Source: Candidatus Alloscillospira gallinarum (GTDB taxonomy: Bacteria; Bacillota; Clostridia; Oscillospirales; Oscillospiraceae). From it: 20,226 nucleotides of DNA. The stretch spans positions 1-20,226 of the forward strand of contig CAJFTV010000100.1 in NCBI GenBank assembly GCA_904420055.1, in the 5' to 3' direction. The notes under the pieces were generated by a model. That model was not told the origin of the DNA. It worked only from the letters and a program-made list of their open reading frames with translations, and made no database searches. Made by a program: the position numbers and the translations under genes. Below, in pieces: positions 1 through 6,953 of this stretch (its first letter is position 1; each line of letters opens with the position of its first letter).

Positions 1-699
1 GAGCATTTTGGTGTCAAAATATTTAAACGCCTCAGCACTTTCTATTTTGTGTATCCGGCGTATTACGAGTATGACGGACAGTATGGCGGCGACTGCCTGG
101 GATATAGTCGTTGCCCACGCCGCACCGGCGACACCCATCTTTAAGTTGTTTACGGCGAGAATATCCAATACAATGTTGAGCATTGAGGACATAAACAGCA
201 GTAAGAGAGGCTTGCGGGAATCGCCAAGTCCCGTAAATACGGCGGTGGCCGCGTTGTATACAAGCATTGGCAGCACGCCTACGGAGTAAATTGCAAGATA
301 TGCCTTTGCATCTGCATATATCATGTCATTGGCGTTTAAAAGCGTCATGAGCGGTCCGCTCAGCAAGACGCCAACTATAGCCAGTACTGCTCCCAGGACA
401 GTCAGCGCGGTAAGCGTAGTGAACACAGACGTTTTCAGGTCACGGTTACGTCTTGCACCGAAAAGCTCTGCAATTTTTACCGAGCACCCCATGGAGGCGC
501 CTGTGGCAATAGCCACGAAAAATAGAGTTATGGGATATGCCGCACCTATGGCGGCAAGACCGGGAGAACCGGTGTACTGGCCGACAATCATACTGTCGGC
601 AGTGTTGTAAAACTGCTGCAGAGCTGTGCTGAGCAGTAATGGAAGTGAGAAAGTTACCAGTACTTTAAGCGGCTTTCCCACTGTGAGATCAGTATTCAT
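1..699 (-). CDS. MATE family multidrug/Na+ antiporter, N-terminal half (partial)
   Basis: Integral membrane exporter of the MATE family, expected to expel cationic drugs or metabolites in exchange for Na+ or H+. The minus-strand frame is open from an ATG at 697-699 to the left edge, giving 233 residues of a family that is usually about 450, so the C-terminal half lies outside the window. Early residues LQQFYNTADSMIVGQYTG are the MATE hallmark in the first helices. They are followed by alternating hydrophobic helices and the typical stretch around FTGLGDSRKP. A ribosome binding site GGAGGG sits five bases before the ATG. The gene follows, on the same strand, the terminator of the acyltransferase unit, so it is probably transcribed alone; no convincing promoter was found in the short gap. 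The family is secure, the substrate unknown. Confidence 0.9.
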   Translation of the reverse strand, partial: MNTDLTVGKPLKVLVTFSLPLLLSTALQQFYNTADSMIVGQYTGSPGLAAIGAAYPITLFFVAIATGASMGCSVKIAELFGARRNRDLKTSVFTTLTALTVLGAVLAIVGVLLSGPLMTLLNANDMIYADAKAYLAIYSVGVLPMLVYNAATAVFTGLGDSRKPLLLLFMSSMLNIVLDILAVNNLKMGVAGAAWATTISQAVAAILSVILVIRRIHKIESAEAFKYFDTKML

Positions 700-856
700 T
701 TCAACCCTCCGTACATATTTTTAATTATGTTATCACGAAAAATGTGCCAGTTCTGATAGGCAGCCAACAAAAGCAAAGTAAATAGACAAATTCTCCAAAA
801 GTCTTGACATTAAGAAAATATGTATGGCGTTAGATGCTGAATAATGCTGAAAACAA

Positions 857-890
857 TTAAAACCTCCGGGTAAACCGGAGATTTTAATTT
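857..890 (-). terminator. Rho-independent terminator of the MBOAT-SGNH unit
   Basis: The inverted repeat CTCCGG / CCGGAG (864-869 and 875-880, loop GTAAA) is extended by TTAAAA / TTTTAA on the flanks. Read on the minus strand it is a GC stem followed by a U-rich tail. It starts a few bases after the stop codon of the SGNH gene. Confidence 0.8.
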
Positions 891-893
891 GTT

Positions 894-1811
894 TTAAAAT
901 CCGTTTTGACAGAGCCATTCTACCCACTTTACATATTCGCTGCCGTATGGGTGCACGCCGTCGCCGGAGACGTCCTCTTTCAGATATCCGTTTTCGTCTG
1001 TGAATATTGGATTGACGTCAAGGTAAAGTATATCTTTTCCGTTTGCATACGATGCGATTGTGCTGTTGAGCTTGTTGATGTTGTCAAGGCTTAAATATGA
1101 AGTGCGCACAGACGCATTGTATGTCAGGCTGAGGTTTGCCATGAGTATTATTTTTGCGTCCGGTTTCAGTTCCCTTATTTTGTTTACAACTGAGAGATAC
1201 TGGCTTGTAAGACTCTCGAAGGGGTAGCCAAGCTCATTTATGCCAAGCATGAGATAGACCTTGGAGAAATTCCCGGAGCTTAGAAGCTGCGACAGCGTCA
1301 CGGTGCCGTAATTCCCGGTGTCAAGAGACACGTCGAATGCGTTGAACACCGTAAGCCCAACGTCGGCAAAGAAGGTCGCATTGTCAAGTCCTCCGTACTG
1401 GGACATGCCAAGTGTGCGGGAGTCCCCTATAAAAAGTGCGTCATCAAAGTATGAGCGCTCAACCGGGTGGGGAGTGAGAGGCGTATCATTTCCCGGCGGC
1501 TCTGTGCCCGGTTCATTCGGGTCGGTGCCGGGGTCTGTAGGCTCAGACGGGTCTTCCGGGTCGTCAGGGTTATCGGTATTGCCTCCGTCGGGATTTATGG
1601 GCGGCACATCCGGAGTTGAGACGACAGTGTCAGGTACCTTCAGTGCCTCAGGCTGACGTATCATGGAAAACAAAATTGTAATTGCAGGGTCATTTTGAAA
1701 TGCGCCGGCCTTGCGGCAGACTGTGACCTTGCATATTGCACCGGCGATAAAGAGCACAAGTGCAGTTATTACTATTGCCTTTAAAAGTACAAAATAGTGA
1801 TTTTTCTTCAT
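894..1811 (-). CDS. Membrane-anchored SGNH/GDSL hydrolase-like protein, probable partner of the MBOAT acyltransferase
   Basis: A 305-residue surface protein. Residues 8-28 form one hydrophobic signal-anchor. Residues about 60-118 are a low-complexity linker rich in Pro, Asp, Glu, Gly and Thr. Residues 122-305 are an SGNH fold with block I FIGDSRTLG (Ser131), block III MLGINELG (Asn192) and block V SGDGVHPYG (Asp284, His287), so the catalytic set looks complete. Such proteins act outside the membrane as acyl esterases or acyl transferases on polysaccharide or peptidoglycan. Its ribosome binding site AAGGGA overlaps the stop codon of the upstream MBOAT gene, leaving a 12-base gap, which suggests translational coupling. 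The arrangement parallels AlgI-AlgJ, DltB-DltD and PatA-PatB pairs, in which the MBOAT protein exports acyl groups and the SGNH protein places them. The polymer modified cannot be told from sequence. Confidence 0.85.
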   Translation of the reverse strand: MKKNHYFVLLKAIVITALVLFIAGAICKVTVCRKAGAFQNDPAITILFSMIRQPEALKVPDTVVSTPDVPPINPDGGNTDNPDDPEDPSEPTDPGTDPNEPGTEPPGNDTPLTPHPVERSYFDDALFIGDSRTLGMSQYGGLDNATFFADVGLTVFNAFDVSLDTGNYGTVTLSQLLSSGNFSKVYLMLGINELGYPFESLTSQYLSVVNKIRELKPDAKIILMANLSLTYNASVRTSYLSLDNINKLNSTIASYANGKDILYLDVNPIFTDENGYLKEDVSGDGVHPYGSEYVKWVEWLCQNGF

Positions 1812-1823
1812 AGCTATAATCCC

Positions 1824-3179
1824 TTAAAAACTGAAATACATAAACGGGTCGTTCATGCCGCCGGAGAGGCAGTAAATTGACAGCCAGAACAAAATAAAAA
1901 GCATTACTGTAAAAATAGGTGTTGAGCGCAGCCGCAGCCACACCTTTTTTGTCCAGGGCAGGCAGATGGCAATGCCAATTGCGATGTAAATTCCGTACTG
2001 TTTCAGGTAGAAAACGAAGTCGCCTTCAAATGCTCCGGAAAACTTGCCTGTTATGGGGAACAGTCTGCCGAGGTAGACGCCGATGTCCTTTAGGTCTGTT
2101 ATGGCAAAGAACATCCAGCTGATCATTATTGCAAAAATCATGTATATCCGTGTAAGTACCGGGTTTTTACCTGGAAAGCGCCCGCCGGAGAGCTTTTCCG
2201 CAACTATGAGCCCAAAGATGAACATGGACCATATGAGAAAGTTTAAAGTGGAACCGTGCCATACGCCGGTCATAACCCATACCACAAAGAGGTTGAACAC
2301 AAGCGCCTTTTTGCCGTTTCGGCTGCCGCCTAACGGAATATATACATAATCCCGGAACCATGCGCCGAGAGTCACATGCCACCTGCGCCAGAAATCCGAC
2401 ATGCTCTTTGAGGCGTAGGGGAACAGAAAGTTCTCCGGGAGCTCAAACCCCAACATTCTGCCTATGCCGATGGCCATCACAGAGTAACCGTAGAAGTCAA
2501 AAAACAACTGAAGGGAATATGCCATTATGCCCAGCCAGGCCAGGGGAGTGGAGATACTGCTGTAGCCTATTGCGCCCAGCTGTGACCACAGACCGCCTAT
2601 TCTGTCAGCGACAAGAGTTTTCAGGGCAAGGCCAATGATAAAGGTGCGCAGGCCGTTGTCAAACTTTTTTGCCGTCAGCGTCCGGCTCTCAAGCTGGGGT
2701 TTTAAGCTTTTCCAGGGTACGATAGGGCCGGACAGGAACTTTGGGAACATCAGCATTCCGGCGCTGAAGTTGAGAAGAGACTTTTCCGGAGGCATTTTCT
2801 GACGGTAGACGTCCATCATGTAACCTGTAAGCTGGAATGTGTAAAAGCTTATTCCGCCCGGGAGAATAATGCTCTTCCCGGTGAAAAGCCCCGCGTACTT
2901 GAACCCAAGCAGCACGCCAAATGCGCCCAATAAATAGACGACAAGAAGCGGCAGGGCGAGCTTTCGCTTTGCCTCCATGCCAAGCGCCAGAAGATATGCG
3001 AGTATAATTTCTGCAATGGGGAGTATCAGTATAATCGGATTTTTATATCCGCCCACGAGCAGGAAAGCAATACTGCCCAAAAGCAGCACAATGTTTCTGC
3101 AAAATGAGGGAAGCCCGTAGTATATTAAAAGAAAGACGGGCAAAAACAGGAATATAAAATTTATATCGTTGAAAGACAT
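1824..3179 (-). CDS. MBOAT family membrane-bound O-acyltransferase (AlgI/DltB/PatA-like)
   Basis: A 451-residue polytopic membrane protein, the normal length for AlgI-type MBOAT enzymes. The N-terminus MSFNDINFIFLFLPVFLLIY is typical of the family. Other signatures are SFYTFQLTGYMMDVYR near 111-126, then PYASKSMSDFWRRWHVTLG with His268, and MTGVWHG with His308; the two histidines match the conserved MBOAT active-site region. The C-terminus NDPFMYFSF is also typical. It probably moves acetyl (or another acyl) groups across the membrane for O-acylation of a surface polysaccharide, teichoic acid or peptidoglycan. The start has AAGGAG upstream at moderate spacing. It is the first gene of a two-gene unit with the SGNH protein. 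No dltA or dltC is beside it, so a D-alanylation role is less likely than O-acetylation, but that is inference. Confidence 0.92.
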   Translation of the reverse strand: MSFNDINFIFLFLPVFLLIYYGLPSFCRNIVLLLGSIAFLLVGGYKNPIILILPIAEIILAYLLALGMEAKRKLALPLLVVYLLGAFGVLLGFKYAGLFTGKSIILPGGISFYTFQLTGYMMDVYRQKMPPEKSLLNFSAGMLMFPKFLSGPIVPWKSLKPQLESRTLTAKKFDNGLRTFIIGLALKTLVADRIGGLWSQLGAIGYSSISTPLAWLGIMAYSLQLFFDFYGYSVMAIGIGRMLGFELPENFLFPYASKSMSDFWRRWHVTLGAWFRDYVYIPLGGSRNGKKALVFNLFVVWVMTGVWHGSTLNFLIWSMFIFGLIVAEKLSGGRFPGKNPVLTRIYMIFAIMISWMFFAITDLKDIGVYLGRLFPITGKFSGAFEGDFVFYLKQYGIYIAIGIAICLPWTKKVWLRLRSTPIFTVMLFILFWLSIYCLSGGMNDPFMYFSF

Positions 3180-3250
3180 GGACCGGACACTCCTTACAGA
3201 GTAGTGTGCATATGATGAGGAAGCAGAAATTGAATATAAAGTTAAATTAT

Positions 3251-3273
3251 GGAAAGGCAGTTCTCTGCCTTCC
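3251..3273 (-). promoter_or_regulatory. Hairpin in the MBOAT 5' leader
   Basis: GGAA(A)GGCAG / CTGCCTTCC forms a nine-pair stem with one bulged A and a TTCT loop. It lies about 80 bases before the MBOAT start, inside the predicted leader. It has no clean U-tract on the minus strand, so it is not a standard terminator. Function unknown. Confidence 0.35.
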
Positions 3274-3316
3274 CATATAAAAACTTTGTGAAATATCGTA
3301 TTGCTTATTAAATATG

Positions 3317-3345
3317 ATTATAAATGAATTTTGCCGGTAAAGCAA
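3317..3345 (-). promoter_or_regulatory. Candidate sigma-A promoter for the MBOAT-SGNH unit
   Basis: On the minus strand TTGCTT (3340-3345) and a perfect TATAAT (3317-3322) are separated by exactly 17 bases. The -35 box matches consensus at only three positions. It implies a leader of roughly 130 bases. Confidence 0.45.
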
Positions 3346-3444
3346 TCAGTTAACATAAAGATTTTTAAAAAATACCATTAAAAACTACACATTTATAAAC
3401 GTATTTTGAAGTCAATTATTGGTATATAAAAAACATGATGCAAA

Positions 3445-3473
3445 TTGACAAGGTATAGCAGCGATGCTATACT
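3445..3473 (+). promoter_or_regulatory. Near-consensus sigma-A promoter for the lipoprotein gene, with embedded palindrome
   Basis: TTGACA (3445-3450), a 17-base spacer and TATACT (3468-3473) make the best promoter in the window. The palindrome TATAGCA / TGCTATA (3454-3471, centre GCGA) fills the spacer and covers most of the -10 box, the position expected of a repressor operator. The core start of transcription would fall near 3480, about 30 bases before the ATG. Confidence 0.8.
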
Positions 3474-3510
3474 TAATAAAGTAAAATTTATTATTGAGAG
3501 AGGTAAGAAC

Positions 3511-3972
3511 ATGAAGAAAGTATTAAGTACAATTATAGCGGTCCTGCTGGTGCTTGCACTTGTGGCGTGTGGGGCGAAAGAGCAGTCAGTTACCTACAGG
3601 ATGGAGACGGAACAGAACGGAATTGCAATGGTTGAGCTGATGACGTTTGAGGCAGAAGGGGACAAAATTGTAAAGATAACAGATAAGCTTGAGATGGATT
3701 TTTCAGGCTTTGATGATGCTACGGTCGAACAGCTCAAGACAGCTTTTGACGAGATGACTGCACAGGGTAACTCTGTCGATGGTGCAAGCTGTGAATCAAG
3801 CTTTTCCGGTACAACTTATACCATGACATTGACGGTGGATGTGGAAAGCGGTGCGGCTGCTGAGCTCGGTGATATGGGGCTTTTACAGATTACCGGGGAT
3901 GCGGAAAATGGCCTCTCCCTCAAAAACACCGAGGAGCAGCTTGCAAGCAACGGATATACACAAGTTAGCTGA
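3511..3972 (+). CDS. YehR-like (DUF1307) lipoprotein
   Basis: A 153-residue secreted lipoprotein. Residues 1-20 are a signal peptide, MKK then a hydrophobic core ending in the lipobox LVAC, so Cys20 would be lipidated and the mature protein held on the outer face of the membrane. The rest is soluble and acidic, with the pattern of the YehR/DUF1307 family: a strand region starting YRMETEQNG, a helix after LEMDFSGFDD, and a C-terminal KNTEEQLASNGYTQVS. The family has no established function. The ATG at 3511 is preferred because it has a GAGAGG site 5' of it and begins the signal peptide; the longer frame begins at a TTG that is itself the -35 box. It is monocistronic, between its own promoter and a strong terminator. 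Family assignment is by eye. Confidence 0.8.
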   Translation: MKKVLSTIIAVLLVLALVACGAKEQSVTYRMETEQNGIAMVELMTFEAEGDKIVKITDKLEMDFSGFDDATVEQLKTAFDEMTAQGNSVDGASCESSFSGTTYTMTLTVDVESGAAAELGDMGLLQITGDAENGLSLKNTEEQLASNGYTQVS

Positions 3973-3988
3973 AAAAATTACATACAGG

Positions 3989-4025
3989 AAAAACACCCTG
4001 CCGCACTCGGCAGGGTGTTTTTAAT
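3989..4025. terminator. Strong, probably bidirectional terminator between convergent genes
   Basis: AAAAACACCCTGCCG (3989-4003) and CGGCAGGGTGTTTTT (4008-4022) form a perfect 15-pair stem with a CACT loop. U-rich runs follow on both strands. It ends the lipoprotein transcript, and can also stop the convergent dehydrogenase transcript. Confidence 0.92.
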
Positions 4026-4103
4026 TCGTAAAGGAATACCGGCGGCACAGCCGGTGATTAGGATTGAGGTAAAAAAGAAATCTTATTTTGTATGACCTAT
4101 TTG

Positions 4104-5216
4104 TTACCTGCTTTCAAACGGGAAGATATGCGGAAGTCCCAATGTGTCGCGTATTTCAATGAGCTCTTTCTGTACAGCCGGTCCCACCGGGACGCCCTTG
4201 TCCTTCCGCTCAAGCCAGGTGAGGTATTCCTTTTCGCCGGCGGTGTAAATCCGGTCATGTCCCGGCGCCTTTTGAGAGGCGCGGAGTTCTCTGAGAATAT
4301 CTCCGCAGGTCTTTTTAAAAGAGTCCAGGCCCGCAAATGCCTCGGGGTTAATAACAAGAAAAAAGTGTCCCAGATGGTATGGCCCGATCTTCCCTTCCGC
4401 GGTTTTGCCGGTGAGCATTTTTAGAAAGCTTCCGGCGGAGAGAGCGGCGGAGAGAATTTCCACTACGGTGGCATATCCATAACCCTTGTATCCGGCCAGC
4501 TCTTCGCCGATTCCGCCAAGGGGCGCCAGTGCCGCCGCGCCGGAGGTGAGGTCTGAGAGTATCTCGGCGCTGTCTGTAAGCGCCTCGCCGTTTCGCCCTA
4601 TTACCATGCCGGCGGGGGTGGGCTCGCCGTTTCGGGCGTAGTACTCAATTTTGCCGCGTTGGGTTATAGAGGTGGCGCAGTCCAGCATAAACGGAAAATC
4701 CTCGTCTGTGGGCATGCCCACGGTAAGGGGATTTGTGCCCAGCATATTTTCAACACCGAAGGTGGGGGCGATGGACGGGCGGGCATTTGTGCCGGTAATG
4801 CCAATCATACCCGCCTTTGTTGCCATGGTGGCCCAGTAACCGGCTATGCCGTAGTGGGTGGAATTTTTAACGACCACCATGGCAAGGCCAAGGGCCCTTG
4901 CCTTTTCTATGGCCATTTCCATGGCCCTGTGGCTTGCCACCATACCCATGCCGTCTCCGGCGTCTAAAACGGCGGTGGTTGGGGTCTCCTTTATAACGGT
5001 TATATTTGTGACGGGGTTTTGTATACCGGATACAATTCTGTCTATATATATGGGCTTGAACCTGTTGCAGCCGTGGCTCTCTATACCGCGGCGGTCACTT
5101 TCAAGCAGAACGTCGGCGCATATTTCCGCGTCGCCCTCCGGCACGCCGTAGCCCTTAAATGCGGCGGTTAAAAATGAATTCATAAGTTCCCAGGGAACGT
5201 ATGGCCTTGTTTCCAT
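4104..5216 (-). CDS. Malate/L-lactate dehydrogenase family (LDH2/AllD-like) NAD(P)-dependent oxidoreductase
   Basis: A 370-residue cytoplasmic dehydrogenase of the LDH2 fold, unrelated to Rossmann-type LDH. Members oxidise malate, L-lactate, sulfolactate or ureidoglycolate with NAD(P). Diagnostic features are RRGIESHG (His48), KNSTHYGIAGYWA (His121), GTNARPSIAPTFGVENMLGT near 142-161, MLDCATS near 177-183, and GYKGYGYATVVEILSAALS near 242-260. Length is normal for the family. The ATG at 5214-5216 is chosen because GAAAGGAG lies seven bases upstream; the longer frame starts inside the -35 box of a good promoter. It is transcribed alone, convergent with the lipoprotein gene. No allantoin, sulfolactate or other pathway genes stand beside it, so the substrate is open. 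Confidence 0.92.
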   Translation of the reverse strand: METRPYVPWELMNSFLTAAFKGYGVPEGDAEICADVLLESDRRGIESHGCNRFKPIYIDRIVSGIQNPVTNITVIKETPTTAVLDAGDGMGMVASHRAMEMAIEKARALGLAMVVVKNSTHYGIAGYWATMATKAGMIGITGTNARPSIAPTFGVENMLGTNPLTVGMPTDEDFPFMLDCATSITQRGKIEYYARNGEPTPAGMVIGRNGEALTDSAEILSDLTSGAAALAPLGGIGEELAGYKGYGYATVVEILSAALSAGSFLKMLTGKTAEGKIGPYHLGHFFLVINPEAFAGLDSFKKTCGDILRELRASQKAPGHDRIYTAGEKEYLTWLERKDKGVPVGPAVQKELIEIRDTLGLPHIFPFESR

Positions 5217-5244
5217 ATTACTGCTCCTTTCAAAATATGGTTTT

Positions 5245-5273
5245 ATTGTAAGATAAACGGTGCCGGCCGTCAA
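5245..5273 (-). promoter_or_regulatory. Sigma-A promoter of the malate/lactate dehydrogenase gene
   Basis: On the minus strand TTGACG (5268-5273) and TACAAT (5245-5250) stand 17 bases apart, each one base from consensus. The start of transcription would be near 5238, giving a leader of about 20 bases that carries the GAAAGGAG site. Confidence 0.75.
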
Positions 5274-5313
5274 TCATTAAAGTGAATGCGTGTCCGTAAA
5301 GTGCCTGGCACAG

Positions 5314-5346
5314 ACAAAAACTGCCCGCTGAAACGGGCAGTTTTTT
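5314..5346 (-). terminator. Rho-independent terminator downstream of the hydrogenase gene
   Basis: CTGCCCG (5321-5327) and CGGGCAG (5334-5340) with loop CTGAAA are extended by runs of A and T on the flanks. On the minus strand the hairpin is followed by TTTTTGT, about 20 bases after the hydrogenase stop codon. Confidence 0.88.
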
Positions 5347-5365
5347 GTGCGCGCTTAAAAGATAA

Positions 5366-6748
5366 TCAGTTCTCCACGCCTTTTAAAAGTCCGCTGCGGT
5401 CTTTGTATGAGGTGTGCAGGAGCCTGTGAGAGAGCTCGCCGCAGGGAGCGGAGAGAAACTCGTCATACAGGCTTATAATCTCCGGGTTTTCGTGGCTCAG
5501 TCGCCTTTCCATCTTGCTGTCCCGTTCATACAGAAGTTCAATGCGCTTTTTTGGCGGCGTAAGTCCCGGTATAACGTAACCCTTTGGCTGCCCGCCACCG
5601 CCGGAACAGCCGCCGGGACATGTCATGACCTCTATAAACTGATATCTGTCAAGGCCGTCTTTCATTGTATCTATGAACTTGCCTGCGTTTTTGGTGCCAT
5701 GGATAACGGCGACATTTACTTTTGCCGCGCCAAGGTCAACGGTCGCCTCCCGCACGGAGCTGAGACCACGGACGGGAGTCAGGTTTAAAAATTCCTCCGG
5801 CGGGTTTTTGCCGTTTATAAGATAGTATGCCGTGCGCAGCGCCGCCTCCATAACTCCGCCGGTACTGCCGAAAATTGCACCGGCCCCGGTGCCTGCAAGA
5901 CTGTCGAACTCCGCCTCCTCAAGAGTGTCAAAGTCCACGCCCGCCTCTTTTGCCCATTGGGCAAGCTCCCTTGTGGTGATGGAGATATCCATGTCGCGCA
6001 TATCACAGGTACCCAGATACCGGCCTGCGGCGTTATAGTCTTCCTTTTTTATCTCGTATTTTTTTGAGGTGCATGGGGCGACAGCCACATTTACAATTTT
6101 TGCGGGGTCAATGCCGCGCCTTTTGGCAAACCAGGTTTTTATAACCGCGCCCTGCATTCCTATGGGGCTCTTCGCAGTGGAGATGTTGGGGAGAAGCTCA
6201 GGATAGAAAATTTCCGCAAACCGCACCCAAGAGGGGCAGCAGCTTGTGAACTGTGGCAGCACGCCGCCGTTTTTTATTCTGTCCACAAGCTCTGTGGCCT
6301 CCTCCATTATGGTGAGGTCGGCGCCGAAATTTGTGTCCAGAACATAGTCAAAGCCCAGCCTTTTTAAAAGCGCAACAAGTTTGCCCTGGGCAAATTCTGC
6401 ACCTCTGCCGAAGGCCTGGCTTATGCTGGCCCGTACTGAGGGTGAGGTGCTGGCAATGACGATTTTGTCCTCGTCATGGATTGCATTAATTACACTTTGA
6501 TAGTCCTCGCGCTCACTCATGGCAAAGCCCGGACATTCAACGGCGCACTGGCCGCAGTAGATGCATATGGCCTTGTTCCCGGTGTCCTCATATGAGTACC
6601 TGTCTAAAACACCCGCCTGGTCGAGGCAAGTCCATTTGCAGTTGCCGCAGTGAAAGCACATGGACATGTACCGCCTTATGGCGTGGTTGTCAGGCTCTAC
6701 AGGCACCTGAGCGAGGTCTCTTATATTTGAAAAAGCAGTCTGTTCCAT
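5366..6748 (-). CDS. hydA: [FeFe]-hydrogenase with two N-terminal [4Fe-4S] clusters
   Basis: A 460-residue iron-only hydrogenase, which interconverts protons and H2 with electrons from ferredoxin or a partner. Residues 31-41 (CFHCGNCKWTC) and 62-73 (CIYCGQCAVECP) bind two [4Fe-4S] clusters. The H-cluster motifs are L1 TSCCPSW (Cys170 as proton-relay candidate, Cys171 ligand), L2 APCTSKK (Cys226) and L3 VMTCPGGCSGGGGQP (Cys377, Cys381). The C-terminal small-subunit-like tail ending LLHTSYKDRSG is present. Alanine replaces the usual methionine before the PC of L2, and there is no [2Fe-2S] domain, so this is not the classical long CpI type; a group B or other short class is inferred. The start at 6748 has GGAGG just upstream. 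A longer frame to 7207 runs into the divergent gene and is spurious. The maturases HydEFG are not in the window. Confidence 0.93.
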   Translation of the reverse strand: MEQTAFSNIRDLAQVPVEPDNHAIRRYMSMCFHCGNCKWTCLDQAGVLDRYSYEDTGNKAICIYCGQCAVECPGFAMSEREDYQSVINAIHDEDKIVIASTSPSVRASISQAFGRGAEFAQGKLVALLKRLGFDYVLDTNFGADLTIMEEATELVDRIKNGGVLPQFTSCCPSWVRFAEIFYPELLPNISTAKSPIGMQGAVIKTWFAKRRGIDPAKIVNVAVAPCTSKKYEIKKEDYNAAGRYLGTCDMRDMDISITTRELAQWAKEAGVDFDTLEEAEFDSLAGTGAGAIFGSTGGVMEAALRTAYYLINGKNPPEEFLNLTPVRGLSSVREATVDLGAAKVNVAVIHGTKNAGKFIDTMKDGLDRYQFIEVMTCPGGCSGGGGQPKGYVIPGLTPPKKRIELLYERDSKMERRLSHENPEIISLYDEFLSAPCGELSHRLLHTSYKDRSGLLKGVEN

Positions 6749-6781
6749 AAATCCTCCGAAAGCATTATTTATTATTAGGTA

Positions 6782-6810
6782 ATTATAGCACACCGGACAG
6801 AATTTGACAG
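6782..6810 (-). promoter_or_regulatory. Sigma-A promoter of the hydrogenase gene
   Basis: On the minus strand CTGTCA (6805-6810), a 17-base spacer and a perfect TATAAT (6782-6787) precede the hydrogenase ATG by about 35 bases. Confidence 0.65.
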
Positions 6811-6890
6811 ATGATTTTTGAGAAAAGGGCAAGGCGCCGGGCAATTTATCGAATATTGTATGAAATTTGGTGCCGAAGGGACGCAGCTTC

Positions 6891-6919
6891 TTTTCAAAAG
6901 GGGGATTTGGTGTTAAAAT
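6891..6919 (+). promoter_or_regulatory. Candidate extended -10 promoter for the flavoprotein gene
   Basis: TTTTCA (6891-6896), 17 bases, then TAAAAT (6914-6919) preceded by TG at 6911-6912, as in an extended -10 element. It lies about 35 bases before the ATG at 6954. The match is moderate. Confidence 0.38.
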
Positions 6920-6953
6920 CAGGATTAAAATTAACTTAAACGGGAGCGCACGT

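Larger units (their letters stand above)
3180..3510. other. Divergent intergenic region between the MBOAT unit and the lipoprotein gene
   Basis: About 330 AT-rich bases with no supported gene. It holds a candidate minus-strand promoter (3317-3345), a leader hairpin for the MBOAT transcript (3251-3273), the strong plus-strand lipoprotein promoter (3445-3473) with an internal palindrome, and that gene's leader. The stretch 3350-3440 shows no other recognisable element. Confidence 0.7.

Noticed and set aside
804..809. Consensus TTGACA on the plus strand
   Set aside because: No -10 box stands 16-18 bases downstream and no plus-strand gene follows.
1318..1656. Plus-strand frame rich in Ser and Gly
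   Set aside because: It is the antisense of the Pro/Asp/Glu stalk of the SGNH protein; it has no ribosome binding site and no recognisable family.
3445..3510. Upstream TTG start for the lipoprotein
   Set aside because: The TTG is part of the -35 box. It would bury the signal peptide behind 22 charged and polar residues.
4038..4055. Inverted repeat ACCGGC/GCCGGT after the dehydrogenase stop
   Set aside because: It is only six pairs with no U-tract. The nearby 15-pair terminator already explains transcription stop on both strands.
5217..5273. Upstream start for the malate/lactate dehydrogenase
   Set aside because: It begins in the -35 box of a good promoter, while the ATG at 5216 has a strong ribosome binding site.
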